From Dechloromonas sp. (GTDB taxonomy: Bacteria; Pseudomonadota; Gammaproteobacteria; Burkholderiales; Rhodocyclaceae), in the NCBI GenBank assembly GCA_016790815.1, contig JAEUOG010000051.1, forward strand, positions 1 to 64,000: DNA of 64,000 nucleotides, read 5' to 3'. The position numbers were made by a program, and so were the translations under genes. The number at the start of each line of letters is the position of its first letter. Within the stretch, counting starts at the first letter, position 1. Below the pieces are notes generated by a model. The model made no database searches, was not told where the DNA came from, and saw nothing but the letters and a program-made list of their open reading frames with translations. Positions 63,555-64,000 of this stretch are shown here, in pieces.

Positions 63555-64000
63555 TATTTTTCTTCCTCAACATATTTTGAAAGCAGCATGCCTTGGCCGA
63601 GCACGAAAACGAGCATCAGGCCCATGCCGCCGAACAGTTTGAAATTGACCCAGGTGTCGGTCGAAAAATTGAAGGCGATGAGCAGGTTCAGTGCGCCCAT
63701 GACCAGGAAAAAGGCGATCCACGACAGGTTGACCTTGGTCCAGACCGGCTCCGGCAAGCTCAGCTGCTCGCCGAGCATGGCCTTGATTGCATTTTTCTTG
63801 AATACGTAGGCGCTGAACGCCATGCTGCCGGCGAAAACCCAGTACAGGATCGTCGGTTTCCACTTGATGAAGGCTTCGTTCTGAAAGGCCAGTGTCATGC
63901 CACCGAAAACGACAACGAGCACCAGGCTGACCCATAGCATCTTGTCGACCTTGCCGTGACGGAAATGAACCCAGATGATCTGGGCGACGGTGGCGACGAT
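63554..64000 (-). CDS. yciB: Septation protein A / YciB-type inner-membrane protein (N-terminus beyond window)
   Basis: Partial: 148 C-terminal residues visible, open to the window edge. The edge reads [20 protein letters not shown], followed by [20 protein letters not shown] and [20 protein letters not shown], the YciB/IspZ signature (FIKWKPTxxY), then [20 protein letters not shown] and [20 protein letters not shown]. Multi-helix membrane protein linked to cell-envelope synthesis and septation. The complete protein is ~180 residues, so roughly 30 are missing. Confidence 0.94.
   Translation of the reverse strand: MVATVAQIIWVHFRHGKVDKMLWVSLVLVVVFGGMTLAFQNEAFIKWKPTILYWVFAGSMAFSAYVFKKNAIKAMLGEQLSLPEPVWTKVNLSWIAFFLVMGALNLLIAFNFSTDTWVNFKLFGGMGLMLVFVLGQGMLLSKYVEEEK

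Overview
The window is a contiguous piece of a betaproteobacterial chromosome, most likely Rhodocyclales (Dechloromonas/Azonexus-like). The evidence is gene order (gyrA-serC-pheA-hisC-tyrA and aroA-cmk-rpsA-ihfB-lapA-lapB), the GC-rich codon use of the core genes, the AroA-Cmk fusion, and cysteine and arsenic genes typical of the group. It is cut at both ends: gyrA lacks its 5' part and yciB (minus strand) lacks its N-terminus. No rRNA, tRNA, CRISPR array, transposase or integrase was recognised.

Layout. 1-7887: end of gyrA, then aromatic/serine/histidine biosynthesis (serC, pheA, hisC, tyrA), with a DUF4160/DUF2442 pair between pheA and hisC and a secreted ATP-dependent DNA ligase (LigE type) after tyrA. 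7980-27562: a surface-glycan region that separates tyrA from aroA. It starts with galE and a broken rmlB remnant, and its body (11227-24964) is a tightly coupled, AT-richer run. That run encodes pseudaminic-acid-like enzymes (PseB, PseC, SpsF/PseF-like, PseI/NeuB-like, PseG-like) together with an aldo/keto reductase, a class III aminotransferase, a methyltransferase, an ATP-grasp enzyme, a mannitol-dehydrogenase-family protein and an inositol-phosphatase-family protein. A flippase and a GT-B-like transferase follow, then an initiating sugar-phosphate transferase and a WbpM/PglF-type dehydratase. 27605-33132: aroA-cmk fusion, rpsA, ihfB, lapA, lapB. 33141-36407: ugd, rfaE1, hldD for envelope sugars. 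36400-45606: cysM, an exonuclease, ppa, nadE, glnK/glnB, smr, trxB, a Crp/Fnr regulator and ftsK. 45672-50318: lolA, a RES/Xre toxin-antitoxin pair and small envelope proteins. 50493-54075: arsenic operon (arsR, arsC, acr3, ArsP-type permease, CxxC protein). 54728-59487: sulfate assimilation (cysH, DUF934, cysI, TSUP transporter) divergent from cysB. 59478-64000: an isolated NosD-like protein, an HDOD protein, a parvulin, BolA, YciI and YciB.

How it fits together. The glycan region appears to encode synthesis, CMP-activation, lipid-linked assembly and flipping of a glycan carrying a nonulosonic-acid-like sugar; ugd, rfaE1 and hldD supply UDP-GlcA and heptose precursors. The strongest unusual signals are that pathway, which lacks a recognisable PseH acetyltransferase but has several extra enzymes; a dispersed ~40-bp repeat present at least six times, twice inside coding sequence; and an arsR promoter whose operator spans the start codon and predicts a leaderless mRNA.

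All calls come from reading the sequence and from general family knowledge. No database search was run.
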